Positions 50,004 to 59,067 of a DNA stretch of 64,000 nucleotides are shown one piece after another (the stretch's first letter is position 1; every line of letters begins with the position of its first letter). The notes beneath the pieces were generated by a model that saw only the letters and a program-made list of their open reading frames with translations, ran no database searches and had not been told where the DNA came from. Made by a program: the position numbers and the translations under genes. Source of the stretch: Streptomyces sp. H39-S7. Its GTDB lineage: Bacteria; Actinomycetota; Actinomycetes; Streptomycetales; Streptomycetaceae. Location of the stretch: assembly GCF_027158205.1 (NCBI RefSeq), contig NZ_JAPVLU010000002.1, positions 132,961 to 196,960 on the forward strand, in the 5' to 3' direction.

Positions 50004-51158
50004 TCACACTGCCCGGCGGTGAGCTCCGGCAGGCGGGTGCGGAGGCGCTGCGAGCAGCGTTCCGTCGAGCAGACCGCGGGCCGTGCGCGTGCCGGCGACC
50101 GCCCAGGCCGCCACGAGGACGGCGTACAGGCCGGTCGCGAGCCATGCGAAGGCGTCGAGGCCGGTGTGGTGGGCGAGTCCCGCGGCGCCGGTGACGCAGG
50201 TGCCGACGGGGAAGGTGAAGGCCCACCACGTCATCGCGAACGTCATCCCCCGGCGCGCGGCGCGCACCACCAGCGCGGCGGCCAGGGCCAGCCACAGGAG
50301 GGCGAAGCCCATCACCGGCACCCCGTAGAGCACGGCGAAGCCGCTCATGGCCGCCGCGTACGGGGCCTGGACGACGCCCGGTGCGGCGTCGGCGAGCTGG
50401 TTGACGGCCGTCGTGGACTGGCCGAGGGGGCCGAGGACCAGGAAGAGGGCGGGGGTCAGCGCGATCGGCAGCGGGCCGTGCTGCACGAGCCGGCCCCAGA
50501 TCAGCGGCAGCATCACCAGGGTGCCCAGCAGGCTCAGCCCGAACATCGCGTAGCAGCCCAGCAGCATCGCCTCCCGGCCCTGCCCCGCGGGCAGGTGCGG
50601 GACCAGCGCGGGCCCGAGCGCGGCCGACACCATCGGCGCGACCACCGGCAGCAGCCAGACGGGAGAGGCGCTGCCCGGCTCGACGCGGTGCCGGGTGATC
50701 ATCAGATACGGGACCGCCGCCGCGATCAGCAGCCCGCCGGCGGTGCCCGCCGTCCACAGCGCCGCGTCCAAGGCGATGGCGGCGGTCCGCCCGATCAGCG
50801 GGGAGCCCACGCTCAGGGCGCCGCCGCCCACCGCGAGCAGCGCCATCGGCAGGCAGCCGTAGAAGGGGGCGACGGCCGGGTCCATCAGGTGCAGGCGGGC
50901 CTGGTCGCCGTGGCGGAGCCAGTGCGCCGCGCGGGCGGCGAGCAGCACGGCCAGCAGGACGGCGGAGAGCGCCCAGACGGCGGTGCAGACGGTGGGCAGG
51001 CCGGGGACGCGCAGCGGAAGGACGGCGCCCGCGCCGGCGACGATGGCGGTGCCCATCACGGCGGCGTACCAGTTGGGTCCGAGGTGACGCAGGGCGCCGG
51101 AGCGGATTTCCAGGTCGTGGAGAGCGCGGGCCCGTACGGGGGCGAGGGTGGTTGCCAT
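50004..51158 (-). CDS. TDT-family transporter (TehA/SLAC1-like)
   Basis: A 384-residue membrane protein with about ten transmembrane segments. LRHLGPNWYAAVMGTAIVAGAGAVLPL is the family's first-helix box. The TDT family exports or imports C4-dicarboxylates, sulphite or anions; the substrate is not obvious. The ATG at 51158 was preferred over the GTG 9 bases upstream, which touches the GGAGAG ribosome binding site. It is divergent from the LysR regulator with a short gap containing a LysR box. Confidence 0.86.
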   Translation of the reverse strand: MATTLAPVRARALHDLEIRSGALRHLGPNWYAAVMGTAIVAGAGAVLPLRVPGLPTVCTAVWALSAVLLAVLLAARAAHWLRHGDQARLHLMDPAVAPFYGCLPMALLAVGGGALSVGSPLIGRTAAIALDAALWTAGTAGGLLIAAAVPYLMITRHRVEPGSASPVWLLPVVAPMVSAALGPALVPHLPAGQGREAMLLGCYAMFGLSLLGTLVMLPLIWGRLVQHGPLPIALTPALFLVLGPLGQSTTAVNQLADAAPGVVQAPYAAAMSGFAVLYGVPVMGFALLWLALAAALVVRAARRGMTFAMTWWAFTFPVGTCVTGAAGLAHHTGLDAFAWLATGLYAVLVAAWAVAGTRTARGLLDGTLLAAPPHPPAGAHRRAV

Positions 51159-51215
51159 GCTGTCCACACTCTCCGCCCGCGGGCCCGGCCGGAAGGCGGC
51201 GCCTGCCTATGGGGG

Positions 51216-51232
51216 CATAACCTGGGCTTATG
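51216..51232. promoter_or_regulatory. LysR-type operator (T-N11-A) overlapping the regulator start
   Basis: CATAA-CCTGGGC-TTATG is a perfect dyad containing T-N11-A. The ATG of the LysR gene (51230) is part of it, and the TDT gene begins 72 bases away on the other strand. Confidence 0.65.
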
Positions 51233-52174
51233 AGCACAGCGAGCGACACCGGTGACCGCGTCCCCCGGGCGGGCCTGGCCCACCGGGTGCCCGACCTCGG
51301 CGCGATGGAGCTGCTGCTGGCCGTCGCCCGGCTGGGCAGCCTCGGCCGGGCCGCCCGTGAGCTGGGCATCAGCCAGCCGGCCGCGAGCAGCCGGGTGCGG
51401 GCCGTGGAGCGGCAGCTGGGGGTCGCGCTGGTGAACCGCTCGCCCACCGGGTCCACCCTCACCGACGCGGGCGCGCTCGTCACCGAGTGGGCGCGCCGGG
51501 TCGTGGAGTCGGCGGAGGCGTTCGACGTCGGAGCGCGGGCGCTGCGCACCCGGCGCGACTCGCGCCTGCGGGTCGCGGCGAGCATGACCATCGCCGAGTA
51601 CCTGCTGCCGGGGTGGCTCATCGTGCTGCACGGCCGGCACCCCGACACCGCCGTGTCACTGTTCGCGGGGAACTCGACCGCCGTCGCGGAACGCGTCATC
51701 AGCGGTGGCGCCGACCTCGGCTTCGTCGAGGGTCTCGACGTGCCCGGCGGTCTGGACGCCGCGGTCATCGCGCACGACCGGCTGGTCGTCGTGGTGGCGC
51801 CGTCACACCCCTGGGCGCGGCGGCGCAAGCCGCTGTCCGCGGCGGAACTCTCCGCCACCGCCTTCATCCTGCGCGAGCAGGGCTCGGGTACCCGCCAGGT
51901 GCTGGACGCCGCCCTCGCGGGGCACGGCGGCCTCGCCGTGCCGCTGCTCGAACTCGCCTCGACCACCGCGCTCAAGGGGGCCACGCTGAGCGGCGCGGGC
52001 CCGGCCGTGCTCAGCGAACTGGCGGTGGCCGACGAGCTGGCCGCCCGCCGGCTGGTCGAGGTCCCGGTGGACGGCATCGCGCTGGAACGCGTCCTGCGCG
52101 CCGTCTGGCCCACCGGACACCGCCCGACGGGCCCCGGCCGCGACCTGCTGTCGCTCACCCGCCGGCCGGCGTGA
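51230..52174 (+). CDS. LysR-family transcriptional regulator
   Basis: A 314-residue regulator. The winged helix is at about 20-80 (AMELLLAVARLGSLGRAARELGISQPAASSRVRAVERQLG) and the ligand-binding domain from about 105 (LRVAASMTIAEYLLPGWLIVLHGRHPDTAVSLFAGN, ADLGFVEGLDVPGG, GSGTRQVLDAAL). The ligand is unknown. It is divergent from the TDT transporter gene and probably controls it through the dyad at 51216-51232, which overlaps its own start. Confidence 0.93.
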   Translation: MSTASDTGDRVPRAGLAHRVPDLGAMELLLAVARLGSLGRAARELGISQPAASSRVRAVERQLGVALVNRSPTGSTLTDAGALVTEWARRVVESAEAFDVGARALRTRRDSRLRVAASMTIAEYLLPGWLIVLHGRHPDTAVSLFAGNSTAVAERVISGGADLGFVEGLDVPGGLDAAVIAHDRLVVVVAPSHPWARRRKPLSAAELSATAFILREQGSGTRQVLDAALAGHGGLAVPLLELASTTALKGATLSGAGPAVLSELAVADELAARRLVEVPVDGIALERVLRAVWPTGHRPTGPGRDLLSLTRRPA

Positions 52175-52279
52175 CAGCGCGTACGGCCCGACGCCCGGAT
52201 TCGGCCAAGCCGGTCATGTGACCTGCCTGTAACCGCCGTACTTACGGGATTCTCATGCTGTGGCCTTAGGGTGACGGCC

Positions 52280-53206
52280 GTGACGATGACGACCCCTCCC
52301 GGCTGGTATCCAGAGCCCGGGCACACAGGCAACGGCCCGGCCCTGGAACGGTGGTGGGACGGCACCGCGTGGAGCGAGTACACGCGGACCGCCCTGGCCC
52401 CGGCGGACCAGGCGGCCCCCGGCAGTCCGTCCTACGCGCCCTACCCCGGTGCGGGCGGGCCGGACCGGCCCGCCCGCAGGGGAGGGGTGATCGCGATCGG
52501 CGTCGTCGCCGTCCTCGTCCTGGTCGGCGGTGTCGTCGGCGGCGTCGTCATGCTGAAGGACAGCGGCGGTGACAAGGGCGCGGACCAGGCGGCCCCGTCC
52601 GCGAGCGCGCCGCGCACCCCGGGCGACGGACCGAGCGGTGCGCCCGACGCTCCTTCGCAGGGACCCGAGCAGGCGCCCAAGACCAGTGGCGTCGTGGTGG
52701 ACGCCCTGGACAAGATCAGTCTGCCGATCCCGGCCGGCTGGCAGGGCAGGGCGAGCGCCGGCGGCGCGGGGCTGACCATCGGCGGCTACCCGTGCGTCGC
52801 CGACCCCACGCAGAACTGCGTGCGCGGCGGCGTGTTCTCCGTGCCGGCCGCGGTGGCCAAGCTCAAGAGCACGACGCCGGAGGCGGCCGCCAAGGAGGAC
52901 ATCGCGCCCAACGCGGAGCAGTCCTACTCGGGCGGTCTCACCTCCCACAAGGAGCTGCTGTCGCAGCCGGTCACCGTCGCCGGGCAGCAGGGGTACCTGG
53001 TGCGCTGGCAGGTCGTGACGAAGGTCGGCGACGACGGCTACGTCCAGTCGCTCGTCTTCCCGTCACCGTCCGACCCGAAGCAGCTCGTCCTGGTCCGCTA
53101 CGGCTTCGACATCAACGCCCAGGCCCCCGGGCTCGACGTGATGGACCAGATCACCAAGGGCATCAAGGCCGCCACCGGCTCCGGCACGGGCGGCACCGGC
53201 GTCTGA
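52280..53206 (+). CDS. DUF2510 membrane protein with secreted C-terminal domain
   Basis: A 308-residue protein. The N-terminal PPGWYPEPGHTGNGPALERWWDGTAWSEY is a DUF2510 domain, a short tryptophan-rich cytoplasmic module. Then comes one transmembrane helix (about 70-92, GVIAIGVVAVLVLVGGVVGGVVML), a Pro/Ser linker and an outside domain of about 170 residues (LPIPAGWQGRASAGGAGLTIGG, LVRWQVVTKVGDDGYVQSLVF). The GTG at 52280 follows AGGGTGA. Function unknown, probably cell-surface. Confidence 0.8.
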   Translation: MTMTTPPGWYPEPGHTGNGPALERWWDGTAWSEYTRTALAPADQAAPGSPSYAPYPGAGGPDRPARRGGVIAIGVVAVLVLVGGVVGGVVMLKDSGGDKGADQAAPSASAPRTPGDGPSGAPDAPSQGPEQAPKTSGVVVDALDKISLPIPAGWQGRASAGGAGLTIGGYPCVADPTQNCVRGGVFSVPAAVAKLKSTTPEAAAKEDIAPNAEQSYSGGLTSHKELLSQPVTVAGQQGYLVRWQVVTKVGDDGYVQSLVFPSPSDPKQLVLVRYGFDINAQAPGLDVMDQITKGIKAATGSGTGGTGV

Positions 53207-53212
53207 GCGCCC

Positions 53213-53241
53213 GACCGCCCCCGCCGGCGGCGGGGGCGGTC
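53213..53241. terminator. Terminator between DUF2510 and deaminase/aldolase genes
   Basis: GACCGCCCCCGCC (53213-53225) pairs with GGCGGGGGCGGTC (53229-53241) around a 3-base loop, between convergent genes. Confidence 0.85.
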
Positions 53242-54442
53242 ACAGGAACGTCTTGCCCTCGCCCCGGTAGGTCGGCACCGTCGCGGTGACCCGGTCGCCC
53301 TCCACGAGCTGCAGCTCCGCGAAGCGCTCGCACAGCTCCCCGGCCTTGGCATGCCGGAACCACACCTTGTCGCCGATCAGCAGATCGTCCGCGGGCGATC
53401 CGATCAGCGGCGTCTGCACCTCGCCGGGACCCTCCTGCGGGTCGTAGCGCAGGCCCTGCGGCAGGTACGGCACGGGCAGCCGGTCGGCGCCCGCGGCGCC
53501 CGACGCCGGGTAGCCGCCGCCGAGCACGGTCACGATGCCCACCCCGGGGCGGCGCACCACCGGCTGCGCGAACAGCGCCGCCGGACGCCCGTGGAACGAC
53601 GTGTAGTTGTCGAACAGCCGCGGCACGAACAGTCCGGAGCCCGCCGCGATCTCGGTGACCGCGTCCTCCGCCGCCGTGTGCTGCACACTGCCGGTCCCGC
53701 CACCGTTGACGAACTCCAGCTCGGGGGCGACGGCGCGCACCGCCCGCACCACCTCGGCCCGCCGGGCCGCCAGTTCCCTGCGCGCCGCCGACTGCATCAG
53801 CCGGATCGCGCGCGAGCGCAGCGGCCGGCCGGCCAGCGAGTCGCCGACGCCGGCCACATGACCCTCGTACGCCATGATCCCGACCAGCCGGAACCCGGGC
53901 CGGCGGGCGACCGCGCGGGCCAGCTCGGCCAGCTGGGCGGGCTCCCGCAGCGGCGAGCGCAGCGCGCCGATGCGCACCCGGCCGCCCAGCATCCGCAGGG
54001 AGGTGTCGAGTTCCAGGCAGACCCTGACCCGTTCCGATCCGCCGCGGCGGGCCGCGTCGATCAGGTCCAGCTGGGCGAGGTCGTCGACCATCACCGTCAC
54101 GGCGGCGGCCAGCTTCGGATCCCCGGCCAACTCCGCGAAACCGTCGCGGTCGGCGGACGGGTACGCCAGCAGCACGTCCTCGAAGCCCGCCCGCGCCAGC
54201 CACAGCGACTCGTCCAGCGTGAACGACATGAGGCCCGCGAACCCGTCACGGGCCAGCACCCGTTCCAGCAGCGCCCGGCACCGCACCGACTTGGACGCCA
54301 CCCGGATCGGCTTCCCGCCGGCCCGGCGCGTCAGATCGGCGGCGTTGGCGTCGAAGGCCTCCAGATCGACGATGGCGACCGGGGCGTCGAGATGGGCGGT
54401 GGCCCGGTCGTACCGGGCGCGGTCGGCTGCGGGATCAGACAT
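53240..54442 (-). CDS. Amino acid deaminase/aldolase-like protein (alanine racemase fold, PLP)
   Basis: A 400-residue PLP enzyme. The ATG at 54442 gives MSDPAADRARYDRATAHLDAPVAIVDLEAFDANAADL. The PLP lysine lies in the IRVASKSVRC box, and the C-terminal beta domain has LPVPYLPQGLRYDPQEGPGEVQTPLIG and LLIGDKVWFRHAKAGELCERF, as in D-threonine aldolase and D-serine dehydratase relatives. It probably cleaves or deaminates a D-3-hydroxy amino acid. A long upstream open frame (to 55240) overlaps the next gene antisense and was dropped. Confidence 0.85.
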   Translation of the reverse strand: MSDPAADRARYDRATAHLDAPVAIVDLEAFDANAADLTRRAGGKPIRVASKSVRCRALLERVLARDGFAGLMSFTLDESLWLARAGFEDVLLAYPSADRDGFAELAGDPKLAAAVTVMVDDLAQLDLIDAARRGGSERVRVCLELDTSLRMLGGRVRIGALRSPLREPAQLAELARAVARRPGFRLVGIMAYEGHVAGVGDSLAGRPLRSRAIRLMQSAARRELAARRAEVVRAVRAVAPELEFVNGGGTGSVQHTAAEDAVTEIAAGSGLFVPRLFDNYTSFHGRPAALFAQPVVRRPGVGIVTVLGGGYPASGAAGADRLPVPYLPQGLRYDPQEGPGEVQTPLIGSPADDLLIGDKVWFRHAKAGELCERFAELQLVEGDRVTATVPTYRGEGKTFL

Positions 54443-54797
54443 GCGCGCAGCTTGCCAGACCGCGACTACCGAGCGGTAGGGGTCTCGGGACACCCACAGG
54501 TTCCGAGCGGTACGCGGCGGCCCGGCGGCGCACCGGGGGAGCGCCGGGTCGGAACATCCCGGTACCGCCGGATCTGCGCGGCCCGGCGGCGGCGCACGTC
54601 CCGCAGTACCCCTCGCGACCTGCGCCGTCCCCGATCCACCGCATTGCCGGAGCCCGTAGAGTGGCGCCCTGACCGTTTCCGACGCCGGGCGGCGCCCGTT
54701 CCGCGGGCGGGATCCGGCGTCCCGGGCGGGCCACCTCCCGGCGGCAGCTCGGCGGACACGGGCTGGGCCGCGTACGGACCTACACGAGGGAGCGCCG
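54443..54797. other. Gap upstream of the proline-rich protein gene
   Basis: About 355 bases between divergent genes. TAGAGT (54657-54662) may be a -10 for the gene at 54798, leaving a leader of about 130 bases; no clear -35. No other gene or repeat was recognised. Confidence 0.4.
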
Positions 54798-55916
54798 GTG
54801 AGCACGGGGGTCGAGAACGGACCGGGGCAGCCGTCCCCTCCGCAGCCGCCCGCGTTCCCCGCGCTGTACCCGACGACTCCGCCGCGGCCCGTGCACCGCC
54901 CCGCCGCCCGCGAGCCGATCGCCGCCCGCCGCCCGCAGGACCCGCCGCCCGCAGCACCGACCGTCCCGCCGCCGCCCGGCACGCCACCCCCGCCGGCCGC
55001 CGCCCCGTCACCGTTCCTGTCGCGGCACCCCGCACCTCCGCGCCCTCCCGTGCCACCACCGCCGCAGCGGCACACGTGGGAGGGCCCGACGCCCCGACCG
55101 GTCCCCCCGGCCGCGCCGTTCCGGGTCCCCGCGCCGCCCGCCCGCCCGCCGCGTACGGCCGGCGGCCGGACCGCGTCGGCGCTCTGCCTCGTCCTGGGCC
55201 TCGGGCTGTTCACCGGTGCCGCCACCGGCGCGCTGATCAACCACGACCCCGCCGCGGCCGGACCGGCCCAGAGCGCCTACGCCCGCGCCGGCGAACTGTG
55301 GCACAGCGTGCCGGTCGACACCCTCCTGCCGCCCGTCGTGAGCCGGCCGGGCGCCGGGCCCGGGGGCGCCGACCGCACCTACACCCGGATCGGGGTCGCC
55401 CCGGCATCCGGCTGCGCGGGCGCGTTCGACCCGCTGCTGGCCAAGGTGCTGGCCCCGGTGGGCTGCGTCCAGGTGGTGCGCGCCACCTACGTCGACGCCA
55501 CCTCCAGCCGCGTGACCACCGTCGGCCTGCTGGTCACCGGCGGCGACGCCGCCGGCATGAGCGCGCTGAACCGTCGTTGGACCAGCGAACACCTCGGCTC
55601 CCGGACGGATCTGATGCCCCACCCGGTCGCGTTCCCCGGCACCGCGGCGGCCTCGTTCGGCGACGCGCAGCGGGCCAGCTGGACGGTGAACGTCTCCGCG
55701 ACCCTCCCCGTCGTGGTCTACGCGGTGAGCGGCTTCGCGGACGGCCGCCGGGTCGCCGAACCCCAGCCGGCCGCCGTGGCCACCGCGCCGGGCGCCACCT
55801 CCGCCCCGGCCCAGGCCGGCCTCGGCACCGACGCCCTCGTCCTCGCCGCCGACCTCGACGCCCGGCTGCGCAAGAGCGTCACCAGCGACGCCACGTCCGC
55901 CCGGGAGGCATCGTGA
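54798..55916 (+). CDS. Proline-rich single-pass membrane protein upstream of mycosin
   Basis: A 372-residue protein: residues 1-120 are a Pro/Ala-rich cytoplasmic arm, then one transmembrane helix (about 128-150, ALCLVLGLGLFTGAATGALI) and an outside domain of about 220 residues with two cysteines (ASGCAGAF and APVGCVQVV). Nothing in it was recognised. Its last codons overlap the mycosin start (GTGA), so the two are translationally coupled and probably work together at the membrane. Long proline-rich arms are common in type VII secretion partners. Confidence 0.75.
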   Translation: MSTGVENGPGQPSPPQPPAFPALYPTTPPRPVHRPAAREPIAARRPQDPPPAAPTVPPPPGTPPPPAAAPSPFLSRHPAPPRPPVPPPPQRHTWEGPTPRPVPPAAPFRVPAPPARPPRTAGGRTASALCLVLGLGLFTGAATGALINHDPAAAGPAQSAYARAGELWHSVPVDTLLPPVVSRPGAGPGGADRTYTRIGVAPASGCAGAFDPLLAKVLAPVGCVQVVRATYVDATSSRVTTVGLLVTGGDAAGMSALNRRWTSEHLGSRTDLMPHPVAFPGTAAASFGDAQRASWTVNVSATLPVVVYAVSGFADGRRVAEPQPAAVATAPGATSAPAQAGLGTDALVLAADLDARLRKSVTSDATSAREAS

Positions 55917-57130
55917 GAAACTCCGCCGCCCTCGGGCGTACCGCCGCCGTCGCGCTGGCGGCCCTGCTCGCCGTGCTGCCGGCCACGTCCGCGCGCGCCG
56001 ACTCGATCCGCGACGCGGAGTGGACGCTGGACGCGATGCACGCCCACGACGCCTGGCGCACCAGCCAGGGCGCGGGCGTCACCGTCGCCGTACTGGACAC
56101 CGGCGTCGACGCCACCCACCCCGACCTGGCGGGACAGGTACTGCCCGGCAACGACCTCATCGGCTTCGGGGCCGGGCCCGGCGACAGCACCTGGGCCAAG
56201 CACGGCACCGGCATGGCCGCGATCATCGCCGGCCACGGCCACGGCCCGGGATACTCGCAGGGCGTCCTCGGTATCGCGCCCCGCGCCAAGATCCTGCCGG
56301 TCCGGGTGATCCTGGAGGAGAAGGACCCGCGGCGCGACGAAGCCCGCTCGAGCCGGGGCAAGGCGGTACCGGAGGGGATCCGCTGGGCCACCGACCACGG
56401 GGCCGGCGTCATCAACCTGTCGCTCGGCGACGACAGCGCGACCGCCGCGCCCACGGCGGACTACGACAACGCGATCCAGTACGCCCTCAACAAGGGCGTG
56501 GTCGTCGTGGCGTCGGCGGGCAACGGAGGCGAGCAGGCGGACCGGGCCTCGTACCCGGCCGCCTACCCGGGAGTGATAGCCGTCGCGGCGGTGGACCGGG
56601 TCGGCGCGCACGCCTCGTTCTCCACCCGGCGCTGGTACGCCTCCGTCTCGGCGCCCGGGGTCGACGTGATCCTGGCCGACCCCAACCGCAAGTACTACGA
56701 GGGGTGGGGGACCAGCCCCGCCTCGGCGTACGTCTCCGGTGCGGTGGCCCTGATCCGCTCCGTCCATCCGAAGCTGAGCCCCGCGCAGATCAAGACGCTC
56801 CTGGAGAGCACCACCCGCGAACGCCCGGCCGGCGGGCGCAACGACGCGGTCGGCACCGGTCTGGTGGATCCGGCCGCGGCGCTCAAGGCGGCGGCCAAGC
56901 TCGAACCCCGGACCGAGGCGCCGGCCCCGGCGCCCTCCGCGCGGCGGTACTTCGGAGCCGGTCCGACGATCACGCTCTCACCGGCCGCGGACGCCGGCGG
57001 TCTCGGCGACGGCGTGGCGATCACCTGCGCACTGCTGGGCGGCGTCCTGGTCGCCGCGGCGGCACTGCTCTGGTTCCGCCCCCGCCTCGGCCGCCCGAGG
57101 CGCCGGGGTACGCACGGCATACCTACCTGA
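55913..57130 (+). CDS. Mycosin: type VII secretion-associated subtilisin-like protease
   Basis: A 405-residue membrane-anchored S8 protease. A signal peptide (to about ATSARA) leads into the catalytic domain. Asp is in VAVLDTGVDATHPDL, His in KHGTGMAAIIAG, the oxyanion Asn in ASAGNGG and Ser in GTSPASAYVSGAVAL. The C-terminal helix (LGGVLVAAAALLWF) anchors it, with a basic tail inside. In mycobacteria MycP stabilises ESX secretion systems, yet no EccC or WXG100 gene lies in this window. The GTG overlaps the previous stop, and the end overlaps the convergent gene by 8 bases. Confidence 0.9.
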   Translation: MRNSAALGRTAAVALAALLAVLPATSARADSIRDAEWTLDAMHAHDAWRTSQGAGVTVAVLDTGVDATHPDLAGQVLPGNDLIGFGAGPGDSTWAKHGTGMAAIIAGHGHGPGYSQGVLGIAPRAKILPVRVILEEKDPRRDEARSSRGKAVPEGIRWATDHGAGVINLSLGDDSATAAPTADYDNAIQYALNKGVVVVASAGNGGEQADRASYPAAYPGVIAVAAVDRVGAHASFSTRRWYASVSAPGVDVILADPNRKYYEGWGTSPASAYVSGAVALIRSVHPKLSPAQIKTLLESTTRERPAGGRNDAVGTGLVDPAAALKAAAKLEPRTEAPAPAPSARRYFGAGPTITLSPAADAGGLGDGVAITCALLGGVLVAAAALLWFRPRLGRPRRRGTHGIPT

Positions 57131-58067
57131 ACGCCCCCACCGCCGCCTGCGCGACGTCCTCGGCCAGGGCGATGCCCGCGGCCTGCGTGAGGTGTCCGCT
57201 GGACAGGACCGCGACGAGGTAGGTGTTCCCGTCCGCGGCGACCCGGCCGATGCTGTTGATGTCCCACCGCCCGGTCGTGGTGCGCCGCAGCCAGCCGTTC
57301 TTGAGCGCGGTGTCGGACGCCGTCTCGGCGGCGGCCGTGACCCCCCAGTCCTGGCCGACGGATATCCGCTCCATCAGCCCCCGCAGATACGCCCGCGAGC
57401 CGGCGTCCAGCGGCGGGTCGTCACCGAACACCGCCCGCAGCAGCCGCAGCTGGTCCGCGGCCGTGGTCCTGGTGAGCCCCCACAGGTCGCCGTCGCCGCC
57501 CACGGTCCCGGTCAGCCCGAGCCGTTCATTGGCCTCGGCGAGGCCGTCCGCGCCGTCCACGGCGTGCCACAGGGCGGTCGCGGCCTCGTTGTCGCTCTGC
57601 TCGATCATGACGGTGGCGTACGCCTTCTCCTGGGCGGTGAGGTCACGCCCGGCGTCCTGTGCCCGCAGCAGCAGCGCCGCGAGGATGTCGACCTTGACGA
57701 TGCTCGCCGTGTCGTACGTCCCGTTCCCGTACACCGCCTGCGCGCCGGACGCGGTGTCCAGCACGGCGACGGAGAAGTCGGCGGCGGTCGCGCCTGCCAC
57801 CGCGCCGAGCGCGTCGCTCAGCTGCTCGTCCCGGTCCGCGATGTCCACGCTCCGCGCCCCCTCCCCGGCCGGCTGCTCCGTACCCGTCGAGGATGCCGCG
57901 GGGACGGCCGGACGCGCCACTGCCCCGGCCGGCGGCCGCGCCATCGCGTGGACGCCCGCTATGACCCCGCCACCCGCCAGTACGACGGCCGCGATGGTCG
58001 CGATGATGGCGGTACGGCCGGTACGACGGGTCCGGTGCCGGTTCTGAGCTCGCATTCCTTCGAGCAT
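57123..58067 (-). CDS. Secreted class A beta-lactamase-like serine hydrolase
   Basis: A 314-residue protein anchored by one N-terminal transmembrane/signal segment (AIIATIAAVVLAGGGVIAGV). The S-x-x-K motif is SIVK (TASIVKVDIL), the SDN motif is IEQSDNEAA, and the KTG position reads KNG (ALKNGWL). No glutamate in an omega loop was confirmed, so a DD-peptidase-like or lactamase-related role is possible but not proven. ATG at 58067 and 58055 are alternative starts. It converges on the mycosin gene. Confidence 0.8.
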   Translation of the reverse strand: MLEGMRAQNRHRTRRTGRTAIIATIAAVVLAGGGVIAGVHAMARPPAGAVARPAVPAASSTGTEQPAGEGARSVDIADRDEQLSDALGAVAGATAADFSVAVLDTASGAQAVYGNGTYDTASIVKVDILAALLLRAQDAGRDLTAQEKAYATVMIEQSDNEAATALWHAVDGADGLAEANERLGLTGTVGGDGDLWGLTRTTAADQLRLLRAVFGDDPPLDAGSRAYLRGLMERISVGQDWGVTAAAETASDTALKNGWLRRTTTGRWDINSIGRVAADGNTYLVAVLSSGHLTQAAGIALAEDVAQAAVGAFR

Positions 58068-58170
58068 GGGGACCGAATCTGCGCGCACTCTGAGACGCGG
58101 ATGAACAACCCGTAAGAAAACGGGCGGGACGCCGGGACACAGCCGCCAACGGGTGCCGGCCGGGTCCATA

Positions 58171-58176
58171 TACGCT
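58171..58176 (+). promoter_or_regulatory. -10 element for a leaderless sseB-like transcript
   Basis: TACGCT ends 7 bases before the GTG at 58184; no ribosome binding site. Confidence 0.4.
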
Positions 58177-58183
58177 GCTCAGC

Positions 58184-58918
58184 GTGTCACTCAAGAATAT
58201 CCCCGACCCTGGCTTCGCGGACGACGACGGTTCGGCCGACGCGGCGCTGGCCGCCGCGCTCGCCGCCTACGCCGCGGACGGCCGGGCCGAGCCCGGCGTC
58301 CTCGCCGCGCTCCCCGGCGCCCGGCTGCTGGTGCCCGTCGTCGCCGTCCTGGGGGAGGCCGAGACCGGACCCGACGGCCTGCGCCGCGAGAAGACCAGCG
58401 ACATGGCGGTGCCCACCATCGAGGCCGCCGACGGACGGCGGGCACTGCCCGCCTTCACCTCCGTCGCCTCCCTCGCCCGCTGGCGCCCCGACGCCCGCCC
58501 GGTCGCCGTACCGCTGCACCAGGCACTGCGGGCCCTCGCGCACGAGAAGGCCGACACCCTGCTGATCGACCTGGCGGGACCGGCCCCGTACGCCCTCACC
58601 GGCCCGGCGCTGCGCGCCGTGGCCGAGGGGCGCGAGCACGTGGAACCGCTCGCCGATCCGGAGGTGCTCGGCGCGCTGCGCGCGGCCGTCGCCGCGGAAC
58701 CCGGTGTGCTGCGCGCGTACCTGTCCCCGGCGGGCGACTCGGACGGCACTCTCGGCCTGGTCCTCGCCCAGGGCGCGGCCGTGGCCGAGGTGGCCCGGCG
58801 GATCGCGACCGCGCTCTCCGCCGACGAGGTGCTGCGGGCCCGGCTGGTCCGCGGGCTCGACCTCGCACTGCTGGGCGCGGACGCCGAGGTGTCGGGCACT
58901 CCGCTGTTCGCGCGCTGA
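58184..58918 (+). CDS. SseB-family protein
   Basis: A 244-residue protein with the SseB domain: LLVPVVAVLGEAETGPDGLRREKTSDMAVPTIEAADGRRALPAFTSVASLARW, then PVAVPLHQALRALAHEKADTLLIDLAGP. The C-terminal half is a related helical domain. The family name comes from enterobacterial proteins but streptomycete members have no known function. It is divergent from the lactamase-like gene. Confidence 0.82.
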   Translation: MSLKNIPDPGFADDDGSADAALAAALAAYAADGRAEPGVLAALPGARLLVPVVAVLGEAETGPDGLRREKTSDMAVPTIEAADGRRALPAFTSVASLARWRPDARPVAVPLHQALRALAHEKADTLLIDLAGPAPYALTGPALRAVAEGREHVEPLADPEVLGALRAAVAAEPGVLRAYLSPAGDSDGTLGLVLAQGAAVAEVARRIATALSADEVLRARLVRGLDLALLGADAEVSGTPLFAR

Positions 58919-59067
58919 GCGACCCGGCCCGGCCCGGCCGCCGGGCGGTCGGCGTCCGCGCCACGTTCCGCCGTTCGCCGAAGTGTGCGATGCGCCCCAG
59001 GGACAGAGAATGCGAGGGCGGGCGGATGAAGCACGCATACGGGCGATAACGGATATACGGAGGCTTC

